NCBI RefSeq assembly: GCF_024979235.1
Contig: NZ_JANLCM010000001.1
Coordinates: forward strand, 1,922,001 to 1,986,000
Length of the DNA: 64,000 nucleotides
Direction: 5' to 3'
Source: Herbiconiux aconitum
GTDB taxonomy: Bacteria > Actinomycetota > Actinomycetes > Actinomycetales > Microbacteriaceae
Under the pieces are notes generated by a model, which made no database searches, was not told where the DNA came from, and saw only the letters and a program-made list of their open reading frames with translations. Each line of letters opens with the position of its first letter. Within the stretch, counting starts at the first letter, position 1. A program made the translations under genes and the position numbers. Positions 54,858-63,310 of this stretch are shown here, piece after piece.

Positions 54858-55943
54858 GTGCCGGAGGATTATATTTTGGCCCCATATGGTGAGTCGCTCG
54901 ATTCTGAGCGAAACCCCGAAAACCCGAATAGACCCGAGACACCTTCCGCTTCTTCTCCTCCTCAGCCGCTCTCGCGGCGTGAGTGGCGTGAAGCTGAGGC
55001 TCGTGCTCGTGAGACTGCCGCGTCCGTGAGCCCGGAGCCGGCGTCGCCCGGCACCGACCTGGTGCTCGCGAAGGTCGTGTCGCCCTCGGCGTCTGCCTCC
55101 GACGACATCGCTCGCGCCCCGCAGGCCGCGAAGGCGCTCGAGCTCGCGCTGCCCACCACTCCCGCTGCTGCTGCAGCGGTGGCCAAAGCGTCCCCGGCTC
55201 CCGCTCTGCGCGGTCCGAGCATCCGGATGCCCCGCTTCAAGAAGCCCACGAAGAAGGGCGCCGTCAGCGTGGTCGTGATGACCTTCGCTGCCGCCCTGGT
55301 CGCCACCATGGCCCTCCCGGCCTACGCCTTCGGCGGCGGCGGCAACTTCGACACCGGCGTGGCCACGGAAGCCTCGATCAGCGGTGCTCAGACGCTCGAA
55401 GTGCCCGACGCATCCGCCGCCCTCGCGGTCAGCCGCGACAACTACAAGGCACCCACCACCGAAGAGCTCGCCTCTGCTCGCGAAGCAGCGGCGGCCGCCG
55501 TGGCCGCGACCGAGGCCGCGAACCGCGCGGCCGACGTCGCAGCAGCCAAGGGCGCCACGGCCTCCACCAGCGCCTTCACGGTGAACCCGCCCTCCGGCTC
55601 CTACAGCGGAGCGGCGATCGTCGCCTTCGCCGAGCAGTTCGTGGGTGTGGTGCCTTACGGCAGCGGTGCCAGCCCCGACACCAGCTTCGGCTGCGACGGC
55701 CTCACCCAGTACGTCTTCGGCGCCTTCGGCATCTACCTGCCGCGCACCGTGAGCAACCAGGCGGCAATGGGCATCCCGATCGCTCCGGAAGACGCTCAGG
55801 CCGGCGACCTCATGGTGTACCCGATCGGGCACATCGGCATCTATGCCGGAGACGGCACGATGATCGACTCGCCCGACTGGGGCCGCTACGTCGAGCACCG
55901 GCCGGTGTGGGGCAGCTACTACTTCGTACGCATCCTCGGATAG
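54858..55943 (+). CDS. NlpC/P60 cell-wall hydrolase with N-terminal membrane segment
   Basis: 361 residues. A ~130-residue disordered cytosolic N-terminus, one membrane or signal segment (SVVVMTFAAALVATMALPAY), an Ala-rich coiled stretch, then an NlpC/P60 domain with the catalytic Cys in FGCDGLTQYVFGAFGIYLPR, His in GHIGIYAGDGTMIDSPD. The usual DCSG is GCDG here. Likely a gamma-D-Glu-diamino acid endopeptidase acting on peptidoglycan. GTG start at 54858 just after the structured leader; no ATG fits. Confidence 0.87.
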   Translation: MPEDYILAPYGESLDSERNPENPNRPETPSASSPPQPLSRREWREAEARARETAASVSPEPASPGTDLVLAKVVSPSASASDDIARAPQAAKALELALPTTPAAAAAVAKASPAPALRGPSIRMPRFKKPTKKGAVSVVVMTFAAALVATMALPAYAFGGGGNFDTGVATEASISGAQTLEVPDASAALAVSRDNYKAPTTEELASAREAAAAAVAATEAANRAADVAAAKGATASTSAFTVNPPSGSYSGAAIVAFAEQFVGVVPYGSGASPDTSFGCDGLTQYVFGAFGIYLPRTVSNQAAMGIPIAPEDAQAGDLMVYPIGHIGIYAGDGTMIDSPDWGRYVEHRPVWGSYYFVRILG

Positions 55944-55974
55944 CGGAGTGTAAACACTTCGTTACCGAGTCATG

Positions 55975-56008
55975 AATCGGCGTGCCACGAATATGTGGCA
56001 CGCCGATT
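55975..56008 (+). terminator. Hairpin after the NlpC/P60 gene
   Basis: A perfect 14-bp stem AATCGGCGTGCCAC with its complement, 6-nt loop, 32 nt past the stop. Confidence 0.75.
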
Positions 56009-56056
56009 GTGTCGTAACCTGTTGCTCTGATCGTCGTCGAGATGATGGAGAGCCTG

Positions 56057-56176
56057 ATGACACCGAGTAGGAGCATCCGCACCACGGATCGCCTCCTGCT
56101 GCGCGTGCGTCGGCACACGAGTGGGCTGAGCCAGAGTCAGATATTCTGCTCTGCGAGTAAGGCGCTGTCATTGTGA
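56057..56176 (+). CDS. Possible 39-residue leader ORF before the HNH gene
   Basis: ATG 56057 is preceded by GGAGAG at good spacing; in-frame ATGs at 56042 and 56045 would lengthen it. The product is basic (MTPSRSIRTTDRLLLRVRRH at its start). Its TGA (56174-56176) falls inside the terminator hairpin 56159-56185. The arrangement suggests an attenuation leader, but a chance ORF within a small RNA is equally possible. Confidence 0.3.
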   Translation: MTPSRSIRTTDRLLLRVRRHTSGLSQSQIFCSASKALSL

Positions 56177-56189
56177 CGGCGCCTTTTTT
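56159..56189 (+). terminator. Strong intrinsic terminator upstream of the HNH gene
   Basis: AAGGCGCTGTCA pairs with TGACGGCGCCTT over 12 bp (one G-U) around TTG, followed directly by TTTT. It is the clearest U-tract terminator in the window, yet no annotated gene ends here: the previous gene already has its own hairpin. The 56009-56158 stretch should therefore be transcribed as a small RNA or leader. Confidence 0.85.
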
Positions 56190-56272
56190 GTTGCCCGCAC
56201 GTCTCCCGCACTCGTCGGCGAACGGGAAGTCGAACGCCTGGAAGCCGTCCAGGTCTGTCCGAAAGGGAGAGC

Positions 56273-56770
56273 ATGCGAACACTGGTACTCAACGCAGGAT
56301 ATGAACCGCTGGGAGTCGTCTCGTTCAAACGGGCGCTCGTTCTGGTCTTGAACGAGAAGGCGCGTGTGCTGGCGCGCGACGACGAGCATCCGGTCTTCGG
56401 CACCTCGGGCGCCTACGATCGGCCGGCGGTCATCCTGCTCACCCGCTATGTGCGGGTGCCCATGAATCGGATGATGCCGGTGTCGCGCCGGGGCGTGCTG
56501 CGCCGCGACGGGCAGCGCTGCGGCTACTGCGGCTCCGCCGCCACCACGATCGACCACGTGCAGCCGCGTTCGCGCGGGGGCAAGGATACCTGGGAGAACC
56601 TGGTGGCCTGCTGCCTCCGCTGCAACAACGTGAAGGGCGATCGCACACCGGCCGAGATGGGTTGGTCGCTGCGGTTCTCCCCGCGGATGCCGCACCAGGC
56701 CGGGTGGTCGATCAAGGGCGCCGAGAGGGCCGAGCCGCAATGGGAGACGTTCCTGGCGGCAGCGGCGTGA
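56273..56770 (+). CDS. HNH endonuclease family protein
   Basis: 165 residues. Zinc ribbon and HNH core: CGYCGSAATTIDHVQPRSRG, then WENLVACCLRCNNVKGDRTP. The N-terminal MRTLVLNAGYEPLGVVSFKR is the conserved cap of a housekeeping actinobacterial HNH family. Nuclease activity is presumed; no mobile-element context. AAAGGGAGAGC precedes the ATG. Lies 80 nt past an intrinsic terminator. Confidence 0.9.
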   Translation: MRTLVLNAGYEPLGVVSFKRALVLVLNEKARVLARDDEHPVFGTSGAYDRPAVILLTRYVRVPMNRMMPVSRRGVLRRDGQRCGYCGSAATTIDHVQPRSRGGKDTWENLVACCLRCNNVKGDRTPAEMGWSLRFSPRMPHQAGWSIKGAERAEPQWETFLAAAA

Positions 56771-56803
56771 GCGCGGTGCGCACCGGCTAAACTCGACGGG
56801 TCA

Positions 56804-56878
56804 GCCTCTGTAGCTCAATGGAAGAGCGACTCCGTCCTAAGGAGCAGGTTGGGGGTTCGAGTCCCTCCAGGGGCACCA
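56804..56878 (+). tRNA. tRNA-Arg (anticodon CCT)
   Basis: Acceptor GCCTCTG pairs with CAGGGGC (one G-U); D-arm AGCTCAATGGAAGAGC; anticodon loop GTCCTAA giving CCT; T-arm GGGGGTTCGAGTCCCTCC. CCA is encoded at 56876-56878. TAAACT (56787-56792) is the likely -10 box. Confidence 0.96.
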
Positions 56879-56903
56879 TCTGTACTGTCATAATCGGGGC
56901 ACG

Positions 56904-58022
56904 ATGGGCGAGGCACGAGACAACACCGACGGCGCACGAGGCGAACTCTCGCCCGGACGACGTGCGATGTGGCTGGATGTGGCGCGCGGTGCGTGCGTGA
57001 TCGCCGTCGTGATGCTGCACGTGCGCATCTTCGTGTACGACCCGCTCACCCTGCCGACCGCCGGCACCGAGTTCTGGCGCCAATTCACCGAGTTCTTCGG
57101 GCCTTTCCGCCTGCCGCTGTTGTTCGCCATCTCCGGGCTGCTGGTGTCGAAGCGGGTGAGGAACGGATGGCGCGACCGCCGCAACCTGGTGAGGGTCGCG
57201 TCGTCGTACTGGATCTACCTGGTGTGGCTCGGCGTCTTCGGCGTGATGTCTGCAGTGGTCACCGTCTCCGGGGTGCCCTTCAAGATCTCCTCCCCGCACG
57301 ATTTCGTGCGTCAGCTTCTGCTGCCGGACACCACCCTGTGGTTCGTGTTCGCCCTCGCCCTCTACGTGGTCGTGTTCACGTCGCTCCAGCGCGTTCCGCG
57401 GCCCGTGATCATCGGCATCTTCGCCGTGGTGGCCGTGCTCTCCGGTCTCGCTCCGGCGTCGCTCGCCGAAGAACAGTGGTTGCACATCATCTACTTCGCG
57501 GTGTTCTTCGCCGCCGGCGTCTATCTGCCGGCGGCGCTGGTGTGGTTCTCGCAGGGCCGAATCGCCGTGAAGCTGCTGCTCACCCTCGGCGCGTTCGTGC
57601 TGCTCCAGCTGCTCTGGCAGCTCACCGAGGCGGGCGACGTCGTCGAGACCTCGGCGCGCCTGTTGCGGGACTCGGCTGCTGTCACCCTCGCGATCGGGGT
57701 GTGTGCGCTGGCGAGCCGCGCTCCCGGCGTCGTGCGGCCGCTCGCCAGAGTGGGGCAGCGTACGCTTCCGATCTACATCCTCCAGCTGCCGGTGATCTGG
57801 GCGCTCTATCTGCTCCCGATCGTGCCGCCGCTCTACGAGATCCCCGTGGTGCGCTACCTCGGGCCCGTGTTCGGCACGGTGATCGTGGTAGCCGTTTCGC
57901 TGCTGGTGTTCTGGCTGATGGACCGCACCCGGCTGCGCTACCTCTTCCGGCTGCCCCGCACCGTCAGTGACCGGATCGTGCGCGCCCGTCAACCGGTCAG
58001 CGCTCGTGGAGCAGCTGGGTGA
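56904..58022 (+). CDS. Acyltransferase_3 family membrane protein
   Basis: 372 residues with about ten membrane helices. The family start is clear: MWLDVARGACVIAVVMLHVR with the catalytic-type His, and the later RLPLLFAISGLLVSKRVR. These enzymes O-acylate cell-surface sugars or lipids. Substrate unknown. The 3' end overlaps the convergent Lrp gene by 26 bp. Confidence 0.88.
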   Translation: MGEARDNTDGARGELSPGRRAMWLDVARGACVIAVVMLHVRIFVYDPLTLPTAGTEFWRQFTEFFGPFRLPLLFAISGLLVSKRVRNGWRDRRNLVRVASSYWIYLVWLGVFGVMSAVVTVSGVPFKISSPHDFVRQLLLPDTTLWFVFALALYVVVFTSLQRVPRPVIIGIFAVVAVLSGLAPASLAEEQWLHIIYFAVFFAAGVYLPAALVWFSQGRIAVKLLLTLGAFVLLQLLWQLTEAGDVVETSARLLRDSAAVTLAIGVCALASRAPGVVRPLARVGQRTLPIYILQLPVIWALYLLPIVPPLYEIPVVRYLGPVFGTVIVVAVSLLVFWLMDRTRLRYLFRLPRTVSDRIVRARQPVSARGAAG

Positions 58023-58491
58023 CGCGGTAGCCCACCAGCTCCTGCATGACGAGGCCCGTGTTGGTGCGCTTGACCCCGTCGATGGCGAGGATGCGCCCGG
58101 TCACCCGGTAGAGGTCCTCCGCGTCGCGCGACACGACGTGCACGAGCAGATCGGCCACCCCCGACAGGCCGCTGACCTCCAGCACTTCCGGGATTCCGGC
58201 CAGCGCCTCGGCCACGGCCGCGAGCTTGCGCTGGGTGACCTTGGTGACGACGTGGGCGTGCAGGGGGTAGCCGAGGAATGCGGGATCGATCCGCCGTTCG
58301 AACGACTTCAGCGCTCCCTCGGCCCGATAGCGGGCGAGCCGGGCGCGCACGGTGTTGCGCGCGAGACCGGTGCTTTCTGCGAGAGCGAGGGTGGTCGCAT
58401 CCGGATCGTCGCTGAGGCGGCGGAGGATGGCCGCGTCGATCGCGTCGGCGATGCGGGCGGCGGGTCGACCGTTCGTATTCAGGGTGGCCAT
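57997..58491 (-). CDS. Lrp/AsnC family transcriptional regulator
   Basis: 164 residues. N-terminal HTH (DAAILRRLSDDPDATTLALA, then GLARNTVRARLARYRAEGAL) and C-terminal RAM domain (HAHVVTKVTQRKLAAVAEAL; VSGLSGVADLLVHVVSRDAE) that senses small ligands. Divergent from the AceE-like E1 gene, which it probably controls. A perfect 12-bp palindrome lies in the gap. Confidence 0.93.
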   Translation of the reverse strand: MATLNTNGRPAARIADAIDAAILRRLSDDPDATTLALAESTGLARNTVRARLARYRAEGALKSFERRIDPAFLGYPLHAHVVTKVTQRKLAAVAEALAGIPEVLEVSGLSGVADLLVHVVSRDAEDLYRVTGRILAIDGVKRTNTGLVMQELVGYRVTQLLHER

Positions 58492-58515
58492 CCGGATGCC
58501 TTCCGCCAGTGTTCA

Positions 58516-58527
58516 GATTGCGCAATC
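58516..58527. promoter_or_regulatory. Palindrome GATTGCGCAATC, candidate Lrp-family operator
   Basis: Perfect 12-bp palindrome, 25 nt from the regulator start and 62 nt from the E1-like start, followed by the related TGCGTCAATTGC. Asymmetric half-sites of this kind are typical Lrp/AsnC targets. Binding is inferred. Confidence 0.5.
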
Positions 58528-58588
58528 TGCGTCAATTGCTCGATCACTATTGTGCCTTCTGCGTCGTGATGGTGCCATAGGGGGCACT

Positions 58589-60925
58589 ATGAGCACATCG
58601 GTCGCGCAGGAGAACTCCGCCCCCACTCTCGTCGCCCTCGAGACCATCGAGCGCCGGGTGCTGTGGCTGGCCACGTCGATGATCCACCACGCCAACCGGG
58701 TGCGGCCGAACCCCTCCGGCATGAAAGTCGGCGGGCATCAGGCATCCAGCGCGTCGATGGTGTCGATCATGACCTCGCTCTGGTTCGGTCAGCTGCGGCC
58801 CGAAGACCGGGTGTCGGTGAAGCCGCACGCCTCGCCCGTGCTGCACGCCATCAACTACCTCCTCGGCGAGCTCGACGAGCGCTACCTCACGACGTTGCGC
58901 GAATTCGGCGGGCTGCAGAGCTACCCGAGCCGCACGAAAGACCCCGATCCGGTCGACTACTCCACCGGCTCCGTCGGCATCGGCGCTACTGCCCCGATCT
59001 GGGGCGCGGTGTCGCGCCGCTACGTGGGGAGCCTCAGTGACGCCGCCGGGCGGGGCCGCCAGTATTCGCTCGTCGGTGACGCCGAGCTCGACGAGGGGGC
59101 GGTCTGGGAGGCGGTGCTCGATCAGGGCGTCGCGGGCCTCGGCGAGATCGTCTGGATCGTCGACCTCAACCGTCAGTCGCTCGACCGCGTGGTGCCCAAC
59201 ATCGCCGCGGGCAAACTCGAACGGCTGTTCCAAGCGGCCGGGTGGCAGGTGATCACGGTGCGCTTCGGGCGTCTTCTCGAGGAGGTGCTCGCCCGGCCCG
59301 ACGGGCAGGCGCTGCGCCGGCGCATCCTGGAGATGCCGAATCCGGAGTATCAGCGGCTGCTGCGCTGCACCGCGGCAGAGCTGCGGGAGCGGCTGCCCGG
59401 CTTGGGAGAGCGGTCGGCATCGATCGCGGAGTTGCTCGACGGCATCGATGACGAGTTGCTCCTGGCCGCCATCCGCAACCTCGGCGGGCACGACCTCGAG
59501 GCGCTCCGCGAGGCCTACGCGCAGATCGACGACGACCGGCCGACCGCCATCCTCGCCTACACGATCAAGGGCTACGGTCTGCCGCTCGAAGGGCATCCGC
59601 AGAACCACTCCTCCTTGCTCACCGACGCGCAATACGTCGAGCTCGCGGCGAAACTGCAGGAACGAGCGGATGCGCCCTGGTCGCGCTTCGACGCCGAGAG
59701 CGAAGCGGGCAGACTTTGCGACGTGACGTCGAGGCGACTGCATCGAGAGCCGGTCGCGCTCGCCGAGCCTCCGGCCGTGCCCGCCGATTTCGGGCGCACG
59801 CCGGCCGGCACCGCGACGACGCAGGCCGCACTCGGTCGCGCGCTGCTCGACCTCGTTCGGGCGGCTCCCGAAGCCGCACGGCGAGTGGTGAGCGTGAGCC
59901 CCGACGTGAGTTCGAGCACGAACCTCGCCGGCTGGCTGAACAAGGTGGGGGTGTTCTCGATCGAAGACCGACCCGACTGGTTCAGCGACGACGCCGAGAC
60001 CACCGTGCACTGGCGTGAGCGGCCGACCGGCCAGCACATCGAACTCGGCATCGCCGAGGTCAACCTGGTGAGTCTGATCGGCGAACTCGGCGCCACCTGG
60101 AGTCGCTGGGGCGAACCGCTGTTCCCGATCGGGGTGCTCTACGATCCGTTCGTCGGGCGGGCACTCGAACCGTGGTCGTACGGGATGTATGCGGGCGGGC
60201 AGTCGATCCTCGTCGGCACGCCGTCGGGGGTCACCCTCTCGCACGAAGGCGGGGCGCACCAGTCGATCACCACCCCCTCGATCGGTCTCGAGCAACCAGG
60301 GTGCGTGAGCTACGAGCCCGCTTTCGCGATCGACGTGGAGTGGACCCTGCTGGCTTCCCTCGGCCGGCTTGGACGACCGGACGGCACGTCGGCCTACCTG
60401 CGCCTCTCCACGAAACCCGTGGACCAGCGGTTGAGTGCGGTGCCGGCCGACCCGGCCGCGCGCGAGCGGCGCCGCAGACAGGTGGTGGCGGGCGGATACG
60501 TGCTGCGCGAGGCGGGGACAGGTGGCTCGGCTCAGGCCGCGGTCACGCTCGTCGCCATGGGGGCGATGGTGCCCGACGCGCTCGTGGCCGCCGAGCGGCT
60601 CGAAGCGCTCGGCGTGCCGGTCGACGTGGTCTGCGTCACGAGCCCGGGGCTCCTCTTCGACGCCGTCCAGGCGCGTGACGGATTGGCGGATGCGCCCGAC
60701 TGGATTCTCGGCCAGCTCTTCCCCGCGGCCCGGGCCCGCCCGATGGTCACCGTGCTCGACGGGCATCCCCACACCCTGGCCTTCCTGGCGGGCATCAACC
60801 GGGTGCCGGCCCGCCATCTCGGGGTGAGCGGATTCGGTCAGGTGGGCGGGCTCGACGAGGTGTACCGGCAACACGGCATCGATATCGAGTCGATCGTGAG
60901 TGCGGCGCTCGACGTCGTGCGCTGA
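58589..60925 (+). CDS. AceE-like thiamine-diphosphate 2-oxoacid dehydrogenase E1 (transketolase-like)
   Basis: 778 residues, shorter than the ~900 of AceE. The ThDP-binding region reads YSLVGDAELDEGAVWEAVLD followed by VDLNRQSLDRVVPN, with GGHQASSASMVSIMTSLWFG near the start and the C-terminal VTLVAMGAMVPDALVAAERL. No E2 or E3 genes are nearby. An Lrp regulator beside an E1 recalls mdeB-mdeR of methionine breakdown, where the E1 handles 2-oxobutyrate. A branched or short 2-oxoacid is therefore a reasonable guess. Confidence 0.8.
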   Translation: MSTSVAQENSAPTLVALETIERRVLWLATSMIHHANRVRPNPSGMKVGGHQASSASMVSIMTSLWFGQLRPEDRVSVKPHASPVLHAINYLLGELDERYLTTLREFGGLQSYPSRTKDPDPVDYSTGSVGIGATAPIWGAVSRRYVGSLSDAAGRGRQYSLVGDAELDEGAVWEAVLDQGVAGLGEIVWIVDLNRQSLDRVVPNIAAGKLERLFQAAGWQVITVRFGRLLEEVLARPDGQALRRRILEMPNPEYQRLLRCTAAELRERLPGLGERSASIAELLDGIDDELLLAAIRNLGGHDLEALREAYAQIDDDRPTAILAYTIKGYGLPLEGHPQNHSSLLTDAQYVELAAKLQERADAPWSRFDAESEAGRLCDVTSRRLHREPVALAEPPAVPADFGRTPAGTATTQAALGRALLDLVRAAPEAARRVVSVSPDVSSSTNLAGWLNKVGVFSIEDRPDWFSDDAETTVHWRERPTGQHIELGIAEVNLVSLIGELGATWSRWGEPLFPIGVLYDPFVGRALEPWSYGMYAGGQSILVGTPSGVTLSHEGGAHQSITTPSIGLEQPGCVSYEPAFAIDVEWTLLASLGRLGRPDGTSAYLRLSTKPVDQRLSAVPADPAARERRRRQVVAGGYVLREAGTGGSAQAAVTLVAMGAMVPDALVAAERLEALGVPVDVVCVTSPGLLFDAVQARDGLADAPDWILGQLFPAARARPMVTVLDGHPHTLAFLAGINRVPARHLGVSGFGQVGGLDEVYRQHGIDIESIVSAALDVVR

Positions 60926-60959
60926 CCGGCACCCCTCGAAGCAGACGTAGGGTGGAGGC

Positions 60960-61244
60960 ATGGCACGCGAATTCAGTCATGACGCCGAACAGCACCGTTA
61001 CAGCCTCCGCGTCGACGGCGCACTGGTGAGCGCCGTCGACTACGTCGCGAACGAGGACACCATTTCGTTCACCCACACTTTCACTGATCCGAAGAGGCGC
61101 GGGCAGGGTCTGGCCGGCGAGATCGTGACCTTCGCCATCGACGATGTCGAGGCCACGACGAACTATCGTGTGGTGCCGATGTGCTGGTATGTCGGTCAAT
61201 GGTTCGACCGGCATCCGGAGCGTTCCGGCCTGCTCACCCGGTGA
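60960..61244 (+). CDS. Small GNAT-like N-acetyltransferase (YjdJ type)
   Basis: 94 residues. The minimal GNAT core is visible: FTHTFTDPKRRGQGLAGEIV for acetyl-CoA binding, preceded by HRYSLRVDGALVSAVDYVAN. Proteins of this size form the Gtn/YjdJ group with unknown substrates. The ATG at 60960 has GGTGGAGG upstream, which also overlaps a possible TAGGGT -10. Confidence 0.87.
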   Translation: MAREFSHDAEQHRYSLRVDGALVSAVDYVANEDTISFTHTFTDPKRRGQGLAGEIVTFAIDDVEATTNYRVVPMCWYVGQWFDRHPERSGLLTR

Positions 61245-61287
61245 GAATGTGCTCGCCGTTCACCTGATGGACTTGCTACACTCATGC

Positions 61288-61313
61288 GTGGGGAGGGCTT
61301 CGGCCCTCTCCAC
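61288..61313. terminator. TTCG-tetraloop hairpin between convergent genes
   Basis: GTGGGGAGGGC, loop TTCG, GCCCTCTCCAC: 11 bp with one G-U and a C(UUCG)G closing, so very stable. Between the GNAT stop at 61244 and the deazaflavin-type gene stop at 61341. A TACACT just before it is -10-like and may be coincidental. Confidence 0.65.
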
Positions 61314-61340
61314 CAATCGTTAACGGGTGTTTCGCGCCGC

Positions 61341-61769
61341 TCAGCGGGGGCTGAGGCGCACGACCGCGATGACGCGACCGCCGGCCTTCGCCTCGTAGTG
61401 CGCGAAGCCGGGCGAGCGGTTCAGGAACTGGCTCCAGCCGGCGTCGCGATCAGCGCCCGTCAGGATGTCGGCGCGGACGTCGATCATTTGCACACCGTCG
61501 CCGGTCGTCGTGGGGACCTCGATCGAGGTCTCCGGATGCGCGCGCAGGTTCGCGAGCCAAGCCGGGTGGTCCGGGGCCCCGCCCTTCGACGCGGCGATGA
61601 ACAGGCTGCCGTCGTTCTGCCGCAGGCCGAGCACGGGGCTGACTCTCGCGATGCCGCTCTTCGCGCCCGTGTGGTGCAGCAGCACGAGGCTGGTTCCGAA
61701 GCCGCCCGTCTCGACACGGCCTGCGTTGGCGCGGAACTCGTCGACGATGCGTTCGTTGAAGTCGCTCAC
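61341..61769 (-). CDS. Deazaflavin-dependent nitroreductase family protein
   Basis: 142 residues, Ddn-like. Typical features: LVLLHHTGAKSGIARVSPVL and LFIAASKGGAPDHPAWLANL, followed by HPETSIEVPTTTG. Related proteins use coenzyme F420 to reduce nitro or quinone compounds. Substrate unknown. Confidence 0.9.
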   Translation of the reverse strand: MSDFNERIVDEFRANAGRVETGGFGTSLVLLHHTGAKSGIARVSPVLGLRQNDGSLFIAASKGGAPDHPAWLANLRAHPETSIEVPTTTGDGVQMIDVRADILTGADRDAGWSQFLNRSPGFAHYEAKAGGRVIAVVRLSPR

Positions 61770-61812
61770 AGGCTCACGCTAGCGTGTCGCCGGTATCGCG
61801 TAGCGTTGCGGC

Positions 61813-63099
61813 ATGGGTTCCATCACCGACTACGACTTCCGCACGTTCTCCGCCGCCTTAGAGGGGGAAGGAGGCGACGCCACAAGGGCCTGGTTGCAGG
61901 CCGAGACCCAGGGCTTCCACGAGCCGCGTCTCGGTGAGAAATCGCTCGTGCGGGCTGCCGCCGCGATGGTGAGCGACGGCCAGATGCTCACCGGGGCATA
62001 TGCGCGCACCCGCCCCGAGGCGTCGCTCGGAGCGGAGGTTCCGGTGGCGACCTTCGCCACGTTCGAGCGCTCCATCAATGTCGGGGGAGTGGCCCCACTC
62101 CCGGCGCACCTCATCTCGGCGGTCACCGTGCGGCCCACTCATCGCCGCAACGGCATACTCCGCGAGATGATGACGACCGACCTCGACCGAGCGGTCGCCG
62201 ACCGCTACGCGATCGCCGCCCTCACGGTTTCGGAGGCCACGATCTACCGGCGGTTCGGCTTCGGGGTGGCCACCACGGTGCATTCGATCTCGGTGGCCAC
62301 CGACCAGCGGTTCCGCCTGCTCACGTCGCCCCGCGGGCGATGCGAACTGATCGATGCGCGCGAGATCGCCACTCTGGGCCCCGCGATCTTCGCGGGCTTC
62401 CACGCGAGTCGAGTCGGCTCGGTCGACCGCCATACGAAGTACTGGGGTCGGGTGTCGGGACTCGACGGCGAGAAGAGTGAAGAAGATCCATCTGTGCGCG
62501 GGGCGCTGCACTACGACGACGCCGGTGTGATCGACGGCTACGTCACCTACAAGTTCTCGGGCTGGGAGTCCGATCCGCAGATAGTCGAGGTCGTCGACCT
62601 GGTGGCGCAGAACGCCGACGCCTACCTGGGGTTGTGGCAATTCCTCGCCTCGCTCGACCTCGTCGGCACGGTGACCTACGCGGCCGCCCCTGCCGACGAC
62701 CCGCTGCGCTGGGCGCTCGCCGACTGGCGACTGGTCTCGGTGAAGAACGTGAACGACTGGCTCTGGATGCGCATCCTCGACGTCGTCGCCGCATTCGAGG
62801 CGCGTGGGTACGTCAACGACGGGTCGACCGTGTTCGCCGTGTCGGACCCGCTGGGGCACGCGGCGGGCGGCTACCGGATGCGCGTGGAGGGCGGGCGGGC
62901 CGAGGTCACCCGAGACGACGCGGCGGCCCCCGACCTCGAACTCGACGCCTCGGCGCTGGGGTCGGTTTACCTCGGCGGCGCCGACCCGCGGGTGCTGGCG
63001 GCGGCCGGTCAGATCTCCGAGCGATCGCCGGGCGCGGCGGCGGCTTTCGCCCGCCTGCTCGCGCCGGCCCAGCAGCCCTACGGAATCACGCACTTCTGA
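61813..63099 (+). CDS. Eis-like GNAT family acetyltransferase
   Basis: 428 residues. Two GNAT-like domains with the acetyl-CoA loop VTVRPTHRRNGILREMMTTD, followed by an SCP2-type C-terminal domain ending FARLLAPAQQPYGITHF; this C-terminal carboxylate is catalytic in Eis. Members acetylate lysines or aminoglycosides; the substrate here is unknown. TAGCGT lies 6 nt before the ATG, suggesting leaderless transcription. Confidence 0.9.
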   Translation: MGSITDYDFRTFSAALEGEGGDATRAWLQAETQGFHEPRLGEKSLVRAAAAMVSDGQMLTGAYARTRPEASLGAEVPVATFATFERSINVGGVAPLPAHLISAVTVRPTHRRNGILREMMTTDLDRAVADRYAIAALTVSEATIYRRFGFGVATTVHSISVATDQRFRLLTSPRGRCELIDAREIATLGPAIFAGFHASRVGSVDRHTKYWGRVSGLDGEKSEEDPSVRGALHYDDAGVIDGYVTYKFSGWESDPQIVEVVDLVAQNADAYLGLWQFLASLDLVGTVTYAAAPADDPLRWALADWRLVSVKNVNDWLWMRILDVVAAFEARGYVNDGSTVFAVSDPLGHAAGGYRMRVEGGRAEVTRDDAAAPDLELDASALGSVYLGGADPRVLAAAGQISERSPGAAAAFARLLAPAQQPYGITHF

Positions 63100-63119
63100 C
63101 CCGCTCGCCCGTTCCGAAT

Positions 63120-63188
63120 CGACGGAGTTTCGCGGCAGTGTCGGTGTCTGAATCCGTCGTTTCAAGCGAAGCGCCGAAAACTCCGTCG
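63120..63188. terminator. Long hairpin between the Eis-like and TetR genes (element 5)
   Basis: CGACGGAGTTT (63120-63130) pairs with AAACTCCGTCG (63178-63188); CGCGGC/GCGCCG extends the stem with a bulge. Between convergent stops. Confidence 0.6.
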
Positions 63189-63213
63189 TTTCGACGGGGC
63201 GGGGAGAGGGGGA

Positions 63214-63310
63214 GGGTGGTGGGCGCGGGTCGGATGCGGGCGGGGTGGTGGGCGCGGGTCGGATGCTGGCGAGGGCCGGATGCTGGCGAGTGCCGGATGC
63301 GGGCGGGGGC
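63214..63310 (+). repeat. G-rich tandem repeat
   Basis: A 24-nt unit GGGTGGTGGGCG plus CGGGTCGGATGC occurs twice with a 29-nt period (63214 and 63243), followed by three shorter CGGATGC-based units. It lies between the TetR stop and hairpin element 5. Non-coding. Confidence 0.6.
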
